A DNA stretch of 32,968 bases from Candidatus Gastranaerophilales bacterium. GTDB taxonomy: Bacteria; Cyanobacteriota; Vampirovibrionia; Gastranaerophilales; Gastranaerophilaceae. Positions 31,401 through 32,968 of this stretch are shown here, in pieces. The stretch's first letter is position 1; each line of letters opens with the position of its first letter. The stretch covers positions 1 to 32,968 of the forward strand of contig CALUQI010000010.1 in the NCBI GenBank assembly GCA_944322875.1, written 5' to 3'. A program made the translations under genes and the position numbers. The notes under the pieces were generated by a model that saw only the letters and a list, made by a program, of their open reading frames with translations, was not told the origin of the DNA and did no database searches.

Positions 31401-31901
31401 GTGGCAGTAGTAACAGACAAAATCAAATCAGTTGTAGATTTTTTAGTGAAAGGATTTGAACCAAGAGAGACAATATTTGATGAAATGGCAGAAGAAATGG
31501 GTGAAGAATATGAAGTTCAGGATAATCTGGCAATAGACCCTAAGTATTCATATCAGCAAAGTGTTGATAGAACTAATGAACTAAAAGTTGTAAATCATCC
31601 TAACTTTAGAGGTTATGAAGTTATAGTTATGGAGCCTCGTTCATTTGATGATGCAGCGACTGTAGTACAATATTTAAAGGACAGAAAGACAATAGTATTA
31701 AATCTGCATCTGTTAGACAAAGAGCAGTCTCAAAGGACTATAGATTTTGTATGTGGTGCAGCCCATGCATTGAGTGGCAAACCTCAAAAAGTCGGTGATT
31801 TAGTATTTGTATTTACACCAAGCAATGTAACTTTGTCTGTTGAATTAAATTCAAATCAAAACAAATTTAATGATTCTTTGTGGAGAGCTCCTTTACAGTA
31901 G
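31401..31901 (+). CDS. sepF: Cell division protein SepF
   Basis: SepF anchors and aligns FtsZ filaments at the membrane (called Cdv2/YlmF in cyanobacteria). The 166 residues have an N-terminal amphipathic stretch (KIKSVVDFLVKGF), a variable linker (about 20-65), then the SepF domain (about 70-160) with VMEPRSFDDAATVVQYLKDRK, LNLHLLDKEQSQRTIDFVCGAA and GDLVFVFTPSNV. It starts with GTG behind GGAGG. A terminator follows at 31954-31976. Confidence 0.93.
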   Translation: MAVVTDKIKSVVDFLVKGFEPRETIFDEMAEEMGEEYEVQDNLAIDPKYSYQQSVDRTNELKVVNHPNFRGYEVIVMEPRSFDDAATVVQYLKDRKTIVLNLHLLDKEQSQRTIDFVCGAAHALSGKPQKVGDLVFVFTPSNVTLSVELNSNQNKFNDSLWRAPLQ

Positions 31902-31953
31902 GAGAAAGACAATAGATATCATTGGGTATGAGAAGAGATAGTTGTATAAAACG

Positions 31954-31976
31954 GGGGAACTAACGTTTCCCTTTTT
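31954..31976 (+). terminator. Rho-independent terminator after sepF
   Basis: GGGGAAC (31954-31960) pairs with GTTTCCC (31965-31971) around TAAC, including one G-T pair, and is followed by five T. It ends the yggS-sepF transcript before nadK. Confidence 0.8.
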
Positions 31977-31977
31977 A

Positions 31978-32006
31978 TTGTTTATTTTGTAGTATTATGA
32001 TATAAA
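31978..32006 (+). promoter_or_regulatory. Promoter of nadK, likely leaderless
   Basis: TTGTTT (31978-31983), 17 bases and TATAAA (32001-32006) with an extended TG motif end only seven bases before the nadK ATG. Transcription would begin at or next to the start codon. Confidence 0.55.
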
Positions 32007-32013
32007 AATAAGT

Positions 32014-32808
32014 ATGGATAATTTTGCTGTTTGTTATAACAAAGGAATATCGCATTCTGAAGAAGTAATGACAGAATTGCGTAGTGAACTATTAAACCGC
32101 GGTGTCAGAGTAGACGTTTTAGATATAGACAATTTAAGGGGCGGTTATGATTTTGTTTTTGTAGTTGGTGGTGACGGAACTATTTTAAAATCAGCAAGAT
32201 TTTATTCAAAAACCTCTACGCCTATTTTTGGAATAAATTTAGGTAGATTGGGGTTTTTATCTCAGTCATCTCGTCAAAATATTAAGGATTCAGTAGCTAA
32301 AATATTTTCGGGCGATTATGTCGTAGAAGATAGAATAATGTTACAAAGCGGGGATAAGATAGCATTAAATGATTTTGTAGTAAAGGGTACAACTACAGGG
32401 AGGACTTCAAGATTTTCGTTGAAGATAAACGGGAAGTTTGTTTGTGATTATCTTGCAGATGGTATAATAGTAACAACTCCGACAGGCTCGACGGCGTATG
32501 GTCTTTCTGCGGGAGGACCTGTTATTTCTCCTTTATTGAATGCATTTGTAGTGGTTCCCATTTGCCCTCATACTTTAAATGCTCGGCCCATTGTAATTCC
32601 TGATAACGAGATTATTACAATATGTTCAGGAAAAGATTTGACAAATTATGTAGCCTCAACGGACGGACAGGAATTTTATGAATTTGTAAAGGAAATAGAG
32701 ATTAAAAAATCTCAATACACAGCAAAATTAGCACTATTAGATGGTGTTGAATTTTACTCAGTATTGCGTAATAAATTGCATTGGGGAATTTCTCCGGCAA
32801 AAATTTAA
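32014..32808 (+). CDS. nadK: NAD kinase
   Basis: NadK phosphorylates NAD+ to NADP+. The 264-residue protein has the diacylglycerol-kinase-like GGDGT motif (52-56), GINLGRLGFLSQ (73-84), an LND motif near 119 and the glycine-rich TPTGSTAYGLSAGGP (155-169), followed by CPHTLNARPIVIP. Length is normal for bacterial NadK. No ribosome site precedes the ATG, and the promoter -10 box is so close that the message is probably leaderless. It is separated from sepF by a terminator. Confidence 0.95.
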   Translation: MDNFAVCYNKGISHSEEVMTELRSELLNRGVRVDVLDIDNLRGGYDFVFVVGGDGTILKSARFYSKTSTPIFGINLGRLGFLSQSSRQNIKDSVAKIFSGDYVVEDRIMLQSGDKIALNDFVVKGTTTGRTSRFSLKINGKFVCDYLADGIIVTTPTGSTAYGLSAGGPVISPLLNAFVVVPICPHTLNARPIVIPDNEIITICSGKDLTNYVASTDGQEFYEFVKEIEIKKSQYTAKLALLDGVEFYSVLRNKLHWGISPAKI

Positions 32809-32856
32809 TTATTAAAAAAATTTATTAACTTTTGTTCATAATTGGCATGGAAATTA

Positions 32857-32885
32857 TTGTACTTTTTTTCTATTTAAAATAGTAT
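32857..32885 (+). promoter_or_regulatory. Candidate promoter for a gene beyond the window
   Basis: TTGTAC (32857-32862), 17 bases and TAGTAT (32880-32885) lie 75 bases before the window end, which finishes with AAGAGGTAA, a likely ribosome site for the next gene. Nothing else is seen in 32809-32968. Confidence 0.4.
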
Positions 32886-32968
32886 GTTAATATATTATTA
32901 TCCTCCCTGCTTAGTTGAGGTGGATATAAAATACCAAAGAACAAGTAATATCAACATATAAGAGGTAA

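Noticed and set aside
1-32968. CRISPR array, tRNA or rRNA genes, insertion sequences
   Set aside because: I saw no regularly spaced repeats, cloverleaf-like sequences, rRNA stretches or transposase motifs in the window.

Overview
The window is AT-rich, gene-dense bacterial chromosome. It carries a flagellar locus (fliE, fliF, a FliG-position gene, fliH, flhA, fliI) together with sepF, nadK, secA, yidD and a yggS-type gene. It also encodes proteins beginning MG(M/L)AASQAR, which I associate with gut Gastranaerophilales (Melainabacteria/Vampirovibrionia, the non-photosynthetic sister group of Cyanobacteria). The assignment rests on gene content, SepF next to YggS, and base composition. It is an inference, not a database result.

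Layout. (1) 1-3078, plus strand: a terminator, then four genes for probable flagellum-associated or exported proteins. Two share conserved N- and C-terminal helices around different middles, and one is a Gly/Ala-rich hydrophobic protein. A sigma-28-like promoter lies at 2291-2319. (2) 3068-5233: a minus-strand coiled-coil protein, then a plus-strand pair: a stand-alone AICAR-transformylase-like protein and a dCMP-deaminase-like protein. (3) 5398-11439, plus: fliE-fliF-(FliG position)-fliH-flhA-yidD, tightly packed. (4) 11436-15808, minus: secA and a 553-residue relative of the first gene, with its own sigma-28-like promoter. (5) 15927-28122, minus: a compact phage morphogenesis cassette of about 12 kb. 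(6) 28163-30413, minus: a ZIP metal transporter gene and fliI. (7) 30414-32968, plus: a divergent control region, a yggS-type gene, sepF, nadK and the promoter of a gene beyond the window.

The phage cassette holds a zinc-ribbon protein, an orphan LuxR-type HTH protein, an amidase, a tail/neck protein, coat, a small holin-like protein, scaffold, neck adaptor, small terminase, a GNAT acetyltransferase, portal, two exported 'moron' proteins bounded by terminators, a putative cargo protein, large terminase and a small membrane protein. I see no integrase, replication gene, classical repressor or tail fibre. It therefore reads as a domesticated, gene-transfer-agent-like or satellite-like capsid module, or a decayed podovirus-type prophage. 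The most unusual feature is a C-terminal motif of about 25 residues shared by the scaffold, the putative cargo protein and the reading frame that follows it in frame after a stop. It may be a capsid-binding tag.

The three regulatory themes are flagellar late promoters at the AASQAR-type genes, a cluster of inverted repeats upstream of the capsid cassette, and twin palindromes between divergent fliI and yggS. All assignments come from reading sequence and translations. No homology search or structure prediction was run.
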